Assembly: GCA_030753015.1 (NCBI GenBank)
Contig: JASMDC010000016.1
Location: 1 to 64,000 of the forward strand
DNA length: 64,000 bases
Reading direction: 5' to 3'
Origin: Candidatus Undinarchaeales archaeon
GTDB taxonomy: Archaea > SpSt-1190 > JASMDC01
Below, one piece after another: positions 1-9,392 of this stretch. The notes beneath the pieces were generated by a model. The model made no database searches. It was not told the origin of the DNA and saw nothing but the letters and a program-made list of their open reading frames with translations. The number at the start of each line of letters is the position of its first letter. The stretch's first letter is position 1. The position numbers and the translations under genes were made by a program.

Positions 1-1
1 G

Positions 2-280
2 TGCTCGTTCTGTGCATCGGGCGCCTATCACAAGGAGCACGAAGGAGGTACGCTATCAGAGAAGGAGCTGAAGAAGTATCAAGTCTCAGAGTCCATGCTC
101 TTCGAGAACAAGGAGTTCCGACGCAAGATGGAACGCGCTAAGGCTTCGGGAGCGATAGGCCGAGGTACCGATGGGATCTACTCCTATTTCGCGCATCGCG
201 GTCGTGATGAGGACGCCGTTGACGATGACTTCCCCAGCACCAAGGACACAAGGACGCGGAACCGCAAGCCAAGTCCTTGA
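2..280 (+). CDS. C-terminal part of a truncated ORF (CSFCASGAYHKEH...), unknown protein with a CxxC
   Basis: Frame is open from the window edge to the stop at 280; ATG at 95 is internal to the open frame. Confidence 0.5.
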   Translation, partial: CSFCASGAYHKEHEGGTLSEKELKKYQVSESMLFENKEFRRKMERAKASGAIGRGTDGIYSYFAHRGRDEDAVDDDFPSTKDTRTRNRKPSP

Positions 281-284
281 TAGG

Positions 285-599
285 TCATTTGGACTCGGAA
301 TGGAAACGTTTCCAGAAGTTATAGCACCGGTTGAACCGTCGACCTAGCTGAGAGGAGACCGACCATGGTGAGTATCGCCATTCCCGCTGTAATATCCCTA
401 GGCGCTCCATGCGCTTGACGACGTCACTAACCGATGTGCGGGACTCACCGATCACTTCAGCGAGTTCCTTGGTGGTCATCCTTCTCTGCTGGAGTGTCTG
501 CAGGGACCTGATGGCGATTGCCTTGTAATGTCCACGGAAGAAAAGGCCCATGAGCCCCTCGAGGTCAACGGCGTCCCCCTGCATATTGGAGATGACCAT
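285..599 (-). CDS. Winged-helix/MarR-like DNA-binding protein
   Basis: MTTKELAEVIGESRTSVSDVVKRMERLGIL resembles an HTH with recognition helix. Confidence 0.55.
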   Translation of the reverse strand: MVISNMQGDAVDLEGLMGLFFRGHYKAIAIRSLQTLQQRRMTTKELAEVIGESRTSVSDVVKRMERLGILQREWRYSPWSVSSQLGRRFNRCYNFWKRFHSESK

Positions 600-696
600 T
601 TAACATGGCTGCGGTCTCATGATTTATTAACGTATTCAAGTCCCGAATTGACCGGGCTCGGAACACGTATAAACCTGAGCCACCGTCCCCGCGCTC

Positions 697-1326
697 ATGC
701 TCCCAGTGGCGTTGCTACAGCATCACCCCGGTACGGTCTGTATCGAGGAGGTACGCCGGCTCCTCGATAAACGAGGCATCCCACATCGGACCTACCGTGC
801 CGATATCGGGGAGCTGCCCAGTAACGATGACGTATCAGGCCTCATGCTCTGTGGTTCCGATTATTATCTTAGTGATATCAGGAATGAGGAATGGGTGATC
901 CGTGAGCTCGACCTCCTGAGCAGTGCCAACCGTCCTGTACTCGGTATCTGTTTTGGGCACCAGCTCGTGGCCGAAGCTTTCGGTGGACTTACTGCGAAGG
1001 GGAAAGGGTACAGCGAGGCTGTAGGTCCTACCGAGGTCGAGGTATTGGAGGACCATCCACTGTTCAAGGGTCTCCCTGGAAAAATCCTCGTGTTCGAATG
1101 GCATGAGGACGAGGTCGTGCGTGTTCCGTCAGGATTCCAGGTGCTCGCACAATCCACCGACTGTCCTGTGGAAGCGATGGTCCATAAAGAGCGACCCATC
1201 TGGTGTGTCCAGTTCCACCCAGAGGTGACCAACCTCATGCACGAGCATGGAGCGGACAACACCCATGGTGAGATAATCGTGAACAACTTCACCAACCTCG
1301 TCGAATCGCTCAGCTCGTATGGATAA
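697..1326 (+). CDS. Class I glutamine amidotransferase, GMP synthase subunit A-like
   Basis: GICFGHQ nucleophile motif and QFHPEV motif. Confidence 0.8.
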   Translation: MLPVALLQHHPGTVCIEEVRRLLDKRGIPHRTYRADIGELPSNDDVSGLMLCGSDYYLSDIRNEEWVIRELDLLSSANRPVLGICFGHQLVAEAFGGLTAKGKGYSEAVGPTEVEVLEDHPLFKGLPGKILVFEWHEDEVVRVPSGFQVLAQSTDCPVEAMVHKERPIWCVQFHPEVTNLMHEHGADNTHGEIIVNNFTNLVESLSSYG

Positions 1327-1354
1327 AACATACGACGGCGGCTTGCGCGAAGGG

Positions 1355-1369
1355 ATACTTTTTTAAAAA
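1355..1369 (+). promoter_or_regulatory. Putative TATA box upstream of FKBP gene
   Basis: atacttttttaaaaa about 65 nt upstream of ATG 1432. Confidence 0.4.
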
Positions 1370-1431
1370 CAGGGGTTTCCAGCGTCATTCTCCTTTTGGG
1401 GCTCCTTGTCCCAATAGGAGGTGGTACTACC

Positions 1432-2121
1432 ATGGCAGGAAAGATCGAAAAGGGCGATTTCATACTCTTGGACTATGTCGGCCGGATAAAGGAGACAGGC
1501 AAGGTCTTTGACCTTACGTCCGAGGAGCAGGCCCGACAGGAGAACGTGTTCGATCCCCAGGGGAGCTATGGCCCCCGCACGGTCATCATCGGTGCAGGGC
1601 ACCTCATCAAAGGTCTTGAAGACGCGCTCATTGGGTCGAAGGTAGGAGGCTCGATGACCGTCGAGCTCCCCCCCGACCAAGCATTCGGGGCTCGAGATCC
1701 CAAGCGGCGGAAGCTCGTTCCAATGCGGGAGTTCAAGAAACAACGGATCAATCCTTACCCCGGCATGAGCGTCCATCTAAACAATGATAGCGGTGTCGTC
1801 GCTACTGTGAGCGGTGGTCGTGTGGTCGTTGACTTCAATCACCCGCTTGCCGGCAAGACCCTCGTATACGAGGTGGACGTACGCGACAAGGTGAAGAAGG
1901 AAGAGGAAATGGTTCAGTCTGTCCTCAAGATCAACCTCGACCTCCCGGTTGAGGACTTCAACGTCACTGTCGGAAAGAAGGACGTCTCTATCATTGTCCC
2001 TGAGGAGCCTTCAGTATTCCCGCGCTCCTACAAGCAGAAAATTGCTACTGAGATCATGGAGTACGTCAAGAAGGACGAGGTCCGGTTCCTTGACGTGTTT
2101 CGTAAGAGTAATAATAAATAA
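1432..2121 (+). CDS. FKBP-type peptidyl-prolyl cis-trans isomerase (long archaeal type)
   Basis: GDFILLDYVGRIKETGKVFDLT...LIKGLEDALIGSKVGGSMTVELPPDQAFGARDP; ATG at 1432 chosen over the upstream TTG. Confidence 0.9.
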   Translation: MAGKIEKGDFILLDYVGRIKETGKVFDLTSEEQARQENVFDPQGSYGPRTVIIGAGHLIKGLEDALIGSKVGGSMTVELPPDQAFGARDPKRRKLVPMREFKKQRINPYPGMSVHLNNDSGVVATVSGGRVVVDFNHPLAGKTLVYEVDVRDKVKKEEEMVQSVLKINLDLPVEDFNVTVGKKDVSIIVPEEPSVFPRSYKQKIATEIMEYVKKDEVRFLDVFRKSNNK

Positions 2122-2166
2122 TTTGGACATGTCGTTGGACGCGCTAGTATAGGGAGGAAACTGATA

Positions 2167-3294
2167 ATGACGAGGATCATCGAAGTGGGAGACGGCCCCA
2201 TGCACGAAGAGGTCCATCACACCAGGACCATCGATGCCGAACTAGAGGAACTCCTCCGCCATCAGAAGGCAACGATCAAGGTCATCGGTGCTGGCGGAGC
2301 TGGGAACAACACCATCACTCGGCTGATGGAGGTCGGAATAGAAGGTGCTGAGACCATCATCGTGAACACCGATGCACAGGACCTCCTGTACTCTGATGCG
2401 GACAAGAAGATTCTTCTTGGCAAGGATATCACCAATGGCCTCGGTGCCGGCTCCGACCCTTCTAAGGGCGAGGAAGCGGCCAGAGAGAACGAGCAGGACA
2501 TCAAGGACGCCCTTCACGGTGCCGACATGGTGTTCCTGACCTGCGGTCTCGGCGGGGGCACGGGCACGGGCTCCGGACCTGTCATCGCAGAAGTTGCAAA
2601 GAAGCTCGGTGCGCTCACCGTGGCCGTCGTCACCATGCCGTTCGAGATGGAAGGTGCAAAGCGGTACGAGAACGCCCGCAGCGGACTGGACAAGCTTCAG
2701 AGCGTCGTCGATACGCTCATCCTCATCCCCAATGACAAGCTCCTCGAGATAGTCCCCAACGTCCCGATCAACACATCGTTCAAGGTTGCCGACGAGATAC
2801 TCGTCAACGCCGTTAAAGGGATTGCTGAGCTTGTGACCAGGCCGGGTCTCGTGAACCTCGACTTCGCTGATATCAAAGCAGTAATGAACGAGGGTGGTCT
2901 TGCGATGATCGGTCTTGGTGAATCGGACACTGAGAACCGTGCCCTGGAGGCTGTCGAAAAGGCGATCAACAATCCGCTCCTTGACGTCGATATCACAGGC
3001 GCCAAGGGTGCGCTCGTCAATGTCTCTGGCGGACCAGATCTCACTCTGACAGAAGCGAAGGATGTTGTGTCCGCAATCTCCCAGAAGCTCGCACCGGATG
3101 CAAGGATAATCTGGGGTGCTCAGCTGGCAAAGGAGATGCAGCAGACCGTTCGTGTTATGCTCATCGTCACCGGCGTGAGCTCACCTCAGATCTTCGCACC
3201 GGAGCGGACCTTCCAGGCCAAAAAGAACGAGGAGATGAAGTCGGAGCTCGGTATCGAGTTCATCACTCCAAAAGGGAAGGCCCATGATTCCTGA
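2167..3294 (+). CDS. ftsZ: Cell division protein FtsZ
   Basis: Tubulin signature [18 protein letters not shown] motif, NVDAQDL-type motif. Confidence 0.97.
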   Translation: MTRIIEVGDGPMHEEVHHTRTIDAELEELLRHQKATIKVIGAGGAGNNTITRLMEVGIEGAETIIVNTDAQDLLYSDADKKILLGKDITNGLGAGSDPSKGEEAARENEQDIKDALHGADMVFLTCGLGGGTGTGSGPVIAEVAKKLGALTVAVVTMPFEMEGAKRYENARSGLDKLQSVVDTLILIPNDKLLEIVPNVPINTSFKVADEILVNAVKGIAELVTRPGLVNLDFADIKAVMNEGGLAMIGLGESDTENRALEAVEKAINNPLLDVDITGAKGALVNVSGGPDLTLTEAKDVVSAISQKLAPDARIIWGAQLAKEMQQTVRVMLIVTGVSSPQIFAPERTFQAKKNEEMKSELGIEFITPKGKAHDS

Positions 3295-3481
3295 ACCACA
3301 ACAGATCTCAAAAGACATCCGCAAGAAGCTGCGGGAGTACTACCGTGTGCTTCTCATAACTAAAAAGCCTGACAAGCAAGAGTTCATGGGCGTCGTCAAG
3401 GTAACAGGGCTGGGGATCGTGCTCATAGGTACAATTGGCCTTATTATCATGACCGCATTCACACTCTTGCCAATACAATAG
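3284..3481 (+). CDS. secE: Protein translocase SecE/Sec61-gamma subunit
   Basis: 65-aa single-TM protein between ftsZ and spt5; amphipathic helix then TM (VTGLGIVLIGTIGLIIMTAF). Confidence 0.85.
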   Translation: MIPEPQQISKDIRKKLREYYRVLLITKKPDKQEFMGVVKVTGLGIVLIGTIGLIIMTAFTLLPIQ

Positions 3482-3497
3482 GAACTAGGTGTTCATT

Positions 3498-3971
3498 ATG
3501 ACCGAACTGTTTGCCGTACGGACAACCGCCGGCCGCGAGGAGATGGTGCTCGACCGTGTCGTCGCCAGGGCCAAGAGGCTCACCATCGGTGTGAAGTCCG
3601 TCATCGCCCCAAAGCAGCTGAAAGGATACGTTGTCATCGAAGCGGATGAACTCTCCCAAGTGGAGGATGCCGTCAAGGGAATCCAATATGCCCGCGGGGT
3701 CGTCCGTGCCCCTATCTCGTTCGAGGAGGTCAAGCACTTCCTGACAGCAACGCCCACAGTCATCAATATCGAGAAAGGGGATCTCATCGAGCTCGTATCG
3801 GGACCGTTCAAGGGTGAGAAGGCCAAGGTAACGCGCGTCGACAAGATCAAACAGGACGTCACCGTCGAGCTCGTGCAGGCTGCGGTGCCCATCCCAGTCA
3901 CGATCAAGGTTGAATCCGTCAGGCTCATGGAGCGGCCGGAAGTACGGGAGGAGCCTACCTATGACGACTAA
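3498..3971 (+). CDS. spt5: Transcription elongation factor Spt5/NusG
   Basis: NGN domain plus KOW (IEKGDLIELVSGPFKGEKAKVTRVD); conserved position after SecE. Confidence 0.9.
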   Translation: MTELFAVRTTAGREEMVLDRVVARAKRLTIGVKSVIAPKQLKGYVVIEADELSQVEDAVKGIQYARGVVRAPISFEEVKHFLTATPTVINIEKGDLIELVSGPFKGEKAKVTRVDKIKQDVTVELVQAAVPIPVTIKVESVRLMERPEVREEPTYDD

Positions 3972-4236
3972 AGCTACTGAACTCATCAAGAAGAAGATGG
4001 GCATCCAGAAGGGTGCCGGCGACCACAAGAACGAGACAGCTGGCGATCTGAGTATGAAACTGGCCATTGAGGTCGCGAAGGAGAAGGCCCCAGCCTTGCT
4101 CGCCAACGATCTCAAAGGCGCCACAAAGGAGATCGTCGGGACGGCTCTGACCATGGGTATAACTGTCGAGGGGAAGGACCCTCGTGAGGCCCAGCGCGAG
4201 ATCTCAGAGGGCAAGTACGATTCCCTGTTCTCTTGA
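3961..4236 (+). CDS. Ribosomal protein L11, C-terminal domain only (91 aa)
   Basis: ATELIKKKMGIQKGAG...GDLSMKLAIEVAKEKAPALLANDLKGATKEIVGTALTMGITVEGKDPREAQREISEGKYDSLF matches archaeal L11 CTD; overlaps the spt5 stop, no N-terminal domain upstream. Confidence 0.85.
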   Translation: MTTKATELIKKKMGIQKGAGDHKNETAGDLSMKLAIEVAKEKAPALLANDLKGATKEIVGTALTMGITVEGKDPREAQREISEGKYDSLFS

Positions 4237-4267
4237 ACAGGATTCATCCCGAGTCCTGTGATCGTCC

Positions 4268-5311
4268 GTGACCATCGACAAGATCCCAAGAGCGATCCTT
4301 CCAGAAGGGGGACCCGATAAAAAGGTCATGAAGCGACAGGACATCCTCCGTCGATTCATCGATGCTCTCCCTATTGGAGTAACGGTCATAGATCCGGACC
4401 ATGTCATTATCTACGCTAACACGTTCCTCCGGGACCGTTTCGGAGAGCTCCGAGGAAAGAAGTGTTATGTGCTATACCATGCTCTAGGTATACCGCATCC
4501 CGAATGTCCCTTGGACCTGGAAAAAGGTGATGATGTTATCGAGAGCCCTGGATCGGACGGACGTTACTATCGCATCCGTCACTCAGAGAACAGGCTCCGG
4601 GGAGGACGGAAGGCACTCGTCGCTGTCGTCGAGGACATCACGGACCATCGGCGGATGAGCAAGGAGCTCGACACCCTAAGGGATATGCTCGGTGTCTCCA
4701 CACCTGCCGAGCGCTACGTCAGCTCCGGCGACCGGAACGCCCTTCGGCCGCTGACCATGTATTATCACGAGATCGATGTAACGCCGGTCACCGAAAGAAT
4801 TAAGGTGGCCACTGATGAACCTGAGACAGCAGTCACTCTCGACCATAAGACGGTCTATTTCATCGAAGAGCGGAAGCCCGAAATATCATTCAGGGAATTC
4901 GCTCGACAGGTAGCCAAGGGTGCTGAAGGTCTGTGCATCACCCGCGTTCACCCATCGAAGGTACGTGATGCGTGGAACCTTAGGACTACCCCGATCATCT
5001 GGCTCAGCAACATAAAGGATCCGGAAGTCAAGTGCCTCGAACCCACAGCGCTTGTGAACCTGCTCTCTTTGGTATCCTCCTTCCTGAAGAAGGCCGAGAA
5101 TGGAGTCGTCCTCCTAGATGGAATCGAGTACCTCATCAGTCTCAACTCCTTCCAGGACGTGCTGAAGTATGTGGGATTCATCAACGACAAGATAATGATG
5201 AGCGAATCCACCATGATCGTCGACCTCGATCCTGAAGCCCTTGAGAAGAAGGAGGTTAGACTCCTGGAACGTGATATGATCGAGCTCAATAGTTCCGATC
5301 CTACGCTGTGA
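4268..5311 (+). CDS. PAS-domain protein with C-terminal DUF835-like domain
   Basis: N-terminal PAS (FIDALPIGVTVIDPDHVIIYANTFLRDRFG) and C-terminal DUF835 features (WLSNIK...VVLLDGIEYLISLNSFQDVLKYVGFINDKIMMSESTMIVDLDPEAL); GTG start. Confidence 0.8.
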   Translation: MTIDKIPRAILPEGGPDKKVMKRQDILRRFIDALPIGVTVIDPDHVIIYANTFLRDRFGELRGKKCYVLYHALGIPHPECPLDLEKGDDVIESPGSDGRYYRIRHSENRLRGGRKALVAVVEDITDHRRMSKELDTLRDMLGVSTPAERYVSSGDRNALRPLTMYYHEIDVTPVTERIKVATDEPETAVTLDHKTVYFIEERKPEISFREFARQVAKGAEGLCITRVHPSKVRDAWNLRTTPIIWLSNIKDPEVKCLEPTALVNLLSLVSSFLKKAENGVVLLDGIEYLISLNSFQDVLKYVGFINDKIMMSESTMIVDLDPEALEKKEVRLLERDMIELNSSDPTL

Positions 5312-5370
5312 TCGCGCGTCAATGACAGGACGAGGAAAACAATGTCCTTCGGTCGTCGGACCACCAGCCC

Positions 5371-5386
5371 GGTATATTTTTTAACC
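5371..5386 (+). promoter_or_regulatory. Putative TATA box
   Basis: ggtatattttttaacc upstream of the M48 protease gene. Confidence 0.4.
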
Positions 5387-5422
5387 TTCCTCCACCCCAT
5401 CCCCCTCAATAGGTGATGTTCT

Positions 5423-7024
5423 ATGGGTCTTCGTGAGCGCTCTGTCATGGTCCTCTCCCTGATGTTCGGCCTCCTGTTCGCTGTTCTCATGGTCTTCGTC
5501 GAGCTCTACGGGCTCGGTATCGGATTCGCAGTAGTTGGGGCATTGGTGATCATTCTGCTTCAATGGTACCTTGGCCCTGTGTTCCTCAAATGGGTGTACC
5601 ATATCCGTTGGGTTGGGCTCGAAGGCCTCGATCCAGAGCTCGCCGAGTTCGTCAAGCGTACCTGTGAAGAACAGGGCATGCCCGTTCCTGCGATCGGAAT
5701 CATCGATGACGGTAATCCTAATGCGTTCGCGTTCGGCCGTCATAAGGGTGACGCTCATCTCGTGATGACACGAGGCTTGTTGGACATGCTCGACGAAAAA
5801 GAGACCACTGCTGTGGTCGCCCACGAGCTCGGTCACATCGCTCACAACGATTTTGTGGTCATGATGATCGCCTCTACCATACCGATCATCCTCTACATCA
5901 TCTTCAGGCACTCGCTCTACATGGCCCGTGGACGCGGAGACAGCAGGGAGAACAGGGGCGCGCCATACTTCCTTGCCATCGCCGCAGTGTCCTACCTGGT
6001 GTATGTTCTCAGCCAGAACCTAGCGCTATTCCTGAGCCGTGTCCGGGAATACTACGCGGACGATTTCTCGGCAGAGCAGACGCAAAATCCCGATGCGCTC
6101 GCCTCGGCCCTTATCAAGATATCTTACGGTCTCGTGGGGACTAAGGATGATGCAGGCAGCTTCCGTATCGAGGCTGGACGGGCCCTCGGTCTTGCAGACC
6201 ATACCTATGCTCGAGCACTGGCCGCCTCAGCGAAGGGTGTCGGTGCGGTGTCCTGGATGGATGCGCTGAAGGCCATGCGCTGGGACCTAGTAAATCCCTG
6301 GGGGGCCTATTTCGAGCTATTCTCGACACATCCGCTCACCGCCCGGAGAGTGAAAGCCATGGAAGAAGCGGCAAAAGCAAGGGGTATGAGCAGCACTTAT
6401 GACTTCGACTACTTCGAATCTCTCGACAACCTCTCATCCAGTTCATTCGGCGATCGCTGGTCCCACTTCCTGTATGAAATCGCCGTTGGACAGTTACACG
6501 TACTATGTCTCATAGGTATCCCGGCAGCAATCGTGTACGGTTCATTGGAACCGCCGATGGGCCTCCTTAAACTTGCAGTGCTGGGTTTTGCCCTGGGTTA
6601 CTTGGTCAAGACACGGCTCTCCTACCCCGACGGATTCGATCCTGCCTCGGTTGAGGACCTTGTGTACGATGAGTCTGCCTCGCCCGTCCTGGGACGTCCT
6701 GTTACGGTCAAGGGACGTATCATCGGTCGCGGTATCCCTGGATATGTGGCATCTGAGGACCTCGTGCTTCAGGACAGTACGGGATTCATATTCCTCGACT
6801 ACCACCAACCCTTCCATATGCTCGATTTCCTGTTCGGGCTCGGTCGTGCAAATGCTTTCGTGGACAGGAAGGTAACAGTGACCGGCTGGTACCGCAGAGC
6901 CCCTCAGCCCTATATCGAACTCCTCAAGATCGAAGGGGCTCGCGACTCTGCTAACGTCTACACTTACACCGGTCGTATGATTACGGGTGCGTTCATCGCC
7001 CTCATCGCGCTCGTGGTGCTTTAA
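5423..7024 (+). CDS. M48 family (HtpX-like) membrane zinc metalloprotease with C-terminal OB-like extension
   Basis: HELGHIAHND HExxH motif, multiple TM segments, SRVREYYADDFSAE downstream Glu motif. Confidence 0.9.
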   Translation: MGLRERSVMVLSLMFGLLFAVLMVFVELYGLGIGFAVVGALVIILLQWYLGPVFLKWVYHIRWVGLEGLDPELAEFVKRTCEEQGMPVPAIGIIDDGNPNAFAFGRHKGDAHLVMTRGLLDMLDEKETTAVVAHELGHIAHNDFVVMMIASTIPIILYIIFRHSLYMARGRGDSRENRGAPYFLAIAAVSYLVYVLSQNLALFLSRVREYYADDFSAEQTQNPDALASALIKISYGLVGTKDDAGSFRIEAGRALGLADHTYARALAASAKGVGAVSWMDALKAMRWDLVNPWGAYFELFSTHPLTARRVKAMEEAAKARGMSSTYDFDYFESLDNLSSSSFGDRWSHFLYEIAVGQLHVLCLIGIPAAIVYGSLEPPMGLLKLAVLGFALGYLVKTRLSYPDGFDPASVEDLVYDESASPVLGRPVTVKGRIIGRGIPGYVASEDLVLQDSTGFIFLDYHQPFHMLDFLFGLGRANAFVDRKVTVTGWYRRAPQPYIELLKIEGARDSANVYTYTGRMITGAFIALIALVVL

Positions 7025-7025
7025 G

Positions 7026-7931
7026 ATGTGCCGACTCTACGCCTATATCGGAATCCAGCCTGCACACCTCAAATGCTCGCTCATCGACGCTAATAACGCT
7101 ATCGTCCGTCAGAGCGCTCATAATGCTGATGGCTGGGGTATCGCGTACAATGACAGCGAAGGACAGCTCCAGGTAAGTAAGGAGCCGATCCAGGCGTCAT
7201 GCAGCAAAGAATTCACACAGCTTGTCGAGTCCATCATGGCGACGACGATCATTTCCCATATTCGGCTCGCGAGCGTTGGGAACGTCACCGCAGAGAACAC
7301 TCATCCCTATAGGTTCGGTAATTGGGCTTTCGCCCATAACGGGACAGTCGAGGTCTTTTCCAAAGTGCAAGAGGCCATATTGGCCCTTATCCCTGCCCAC
7401 ATCCGAAAGAACATCAAGGGTTCGACGGACTCCGAACATGTGTTCCATCTCCTTCTCTCCGAGATGGAGCGTCAGGGTATGGACCTCAAGGATCCGTATC
7501 CCGATGAAAGGGACGTAGTAAAAGCCCTACGCAAAACCTTATCTCTTGTGAACGGACTCTCTCACAAGGCAGGAGCATCCTATAATTCACGGCTCAATAT
7601 CCTCCTTACCAACGGAAAGGTATTATGGGGTACCCGATTTGGACATCCCCTCAACTACCTCATGGACTCCGAGCTGACCTGCACGTGCTGTGGTCCAAGG
7701 GATGCCGGTTTCTCGGTCACCATTGCCACGGAACTGCTGACGGACGAGGACCATTGGCACAGTTTCCCTGAGAACACCGTGTTCTATGCGCACATTTCAC
7801 CCCGTCACATCTCGATGGAGGAGCTTCTCATAGACGTCGATCCGACGTTCTCTCCTGTGACGGAGGGCGATCTTGCAGATAGGAGAAAAGACCGTCCGAA
7901 GGTCTGCACGACACCAGCACCTCAGGAGTGA
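7026..7931 (+). CDS. Class II glutamine amidotransferase (YafJ-like)
   Basis: MCRLYAYIG start with Cys2, DGWGIAYN, HIRLASVG, NTHPY, FAHNG motifs. Confidence 0.88.
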   Translation: MCRLYAYIGIQPAHLKCSLIDANNAIVRQSAHNADGWGIAYNDSEGQLQVSKEPIQASCSKEFTQLVESIMATTIISHIRLASVGNVTAENTHPYRFGNWAFAHNGTVEVFSKVQEAILALIPAHIRKNIKGSTDSEHVFHLLLSEMERQGMDLKDPYPDERDVVKALRKTLSLVNGLSHKAGASYNSRLNILLTNGKVLWGTRFGHPLNYLMDSELTCTCCGPRDAGFSVTIATELLTDEDHWHSFPENTVFYAHISPRHISMEELLIDVDPTFSPVTEGDLADRRKDRPKVCTTPAPQE

Positions 7932-7990
7932 GGTCGGTACAAAGGCTAAACTTGGAAGGTATGATAATAAGTCTCACGATTCCCGATTGT

Positions 7991-8000
7991 ACTTTTTAAG
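7991..8000 (+). promoter_or_regulatory. Putative TATA box
   Basis: actttttaag upstream of ATG 8037. Confidence 0.35.
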
Positions 8001-8036
8001 GCTCGACTACAAACCAGTCAAAGGACACGGGAGCAA

Positions 8037-8417
8037 ATGGGAATCTTCGGCATCATCTACCGGAAGAAACGCCACGTCATAACCGATGTGAGCAGGGAGA
8101 TGCAGTTCTCTGTTGTATACACCTTCTCTGTGGTCGGCATCCTTATCATGTCCTTCGTGATAGTCGCAGGTTATGTTCCGACCATCACGTCGTTGGACAT
8201 TGGCCTCTTCAGTTCCACGATGGACGTGACAGGATTCTCTATCAAGCTAGTGTTCAGATTAACGATTCTCTCTGCCATCGCCCTTGGATTCTCCTCCATG
8301 CTACAAGTATGGGAGTGCGCTGAACGCGAGCTCGTTGACGGCCTCGTTCAGATCGCCAAGAGCGCCAAAGAGGTCGAGGAAGCCACCGCCGTGCTCGCTG
8401 GAAAGAGCAGTAAGTGA
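8037..8417 (+). CDS. Two-TM small membrane protein, paralogous to genes at 31730 and 32119
   Basis: Shares SxxYxxxVxxxLxxxFVIA...AIALGFSSMLQVxExxExELVDGLxxIA with 31730..32095. Confidence 0.65.
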   Translation: MGIFGIIYRKKRHVITDVSREMQFSVVYTFSVVGILIMSFVIVAGYVPTITSLDIGLFSSTMDVTGFSIKLVFRLTILSAIALGFSSMLQVWECAERELVDGLVQIAKSAKEVEEATAVLAGKSSK

Positions 8418-8470
8418 TTTCACTGACAAGCTCGACGGAAGAATACCTTCACTATGCGGATGTGCTTTAG

Positions 8471-9388
8471 ATGTCGAAGACGGTCACCACGGACGTGGAG
8501 CTCGTTGACAGTATCAATCTTCTGAAAAAGGAGAAGGATGCTATCATACTCGTCCATAACTACCAACCCATCGAGATATACCAGGTATCCGATCACATCG
8601 GTGACTCTCTCGAGCTCTGCCGTCTTGCTCAGCGGACCAAAGCCGAAACGATTGTCTTCTGTGGTGTCGATTTCATGGCAGAATCGGCTGCTGTCCTCAA
8701 TCCAGAGCTGACCGTGCTCATCCCGGAACGACATGCACGTTGTCCCATGGCCGCCATGGCAACAGTCCCTCAGGTTCACCGGATGAGGTCCTTACATAGC
8801 GACGCTGCCGTTGTGGCATATGTCAACACCTCAGCAGCAGTAAAGGCTGCCAGTGATATCTGCTGCACCTCTGCCAATGCTGTAAGAGTTGTCGACTCGC
8901 TTGATGAGGAAGAAGCGATTCTCCTTCCTGATTGTAATCTTGCAGTCTATACGGCCACGAAGAGCTCCAAACGAATCATACCCTGGCCGGGCCACTGCTA
9001 CGTCCACAACCGTATCCTGGAAGACGAGGTGAGAAAAGCAAAGTCCCTTCATCCCGATGCATCTGTGCTCGTGCACCCGGAATGTCCTCCTGCCGTCTGG
9101 TCACTCGCGAACTCCGTGGAGAGTACGAGCGGCATGCTGCGGTTTGTCCGTGAATCCGATGCATCCGAGTTCATCATCGTGACCGAGCGTGGGATGGTGA
9201 ACCGGCTTCAGCTCGAGGAGCCCAACCGACGTTACTACGCGGTGGGGGGTATATGCGCTCAGATGAAACAGAACTCGCTGAAGAAGGTGTATGACGCTCT
9301 TACCTCCATGCAAAACCGAGTAATCGTCCCCGAGGACGTGGCGGACGGTGCGCGTATGGCCCTTGAGCGCATGCTCCAGGTGGGATGA
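8471..9388 (+). CDS. nadA: Quinolinate synthase
   Basis: AIILVHNYQPIEIYQVSDHIGDSLELCRLA; FCGVDFMAESAAVLNP; next to nadC and nadB. Confidence 0.95.
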   Translation: MSKTVTTDVELVDSINLLKKEKDAIILVHNYQPIEIYQVSDHIGDSLELCRLAQRTKAETIVFCGVDFMAESAAVLNPELTVLIPERHARCPMAAMATVPQVHRMRSLHSDAAVVAYVNTSAAVKAASDICCTSANAVRVVDSLDEEEAILLPDCNLAVYTATKSSKRIIPWPGHCYVHNRILEDEVRKAKSLHPDASVLVHPECPPAVWSLANSVESTSGMLRFVRESDASEFIIVTERGMVNRLQLEEPNRRYYAVGGICAQMKQNSLKKVYDALTSMQNRVIVPEDVADGARMALERMLQVG

Positions 9389-9392
9389 ATCC

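Noticed and set aside
1396-1431. Upstream TTG start for the FKBP gene
   Set aside because: ATG at 1432 gives the family-typical N-terminus; upstream residues look like 5' UTR
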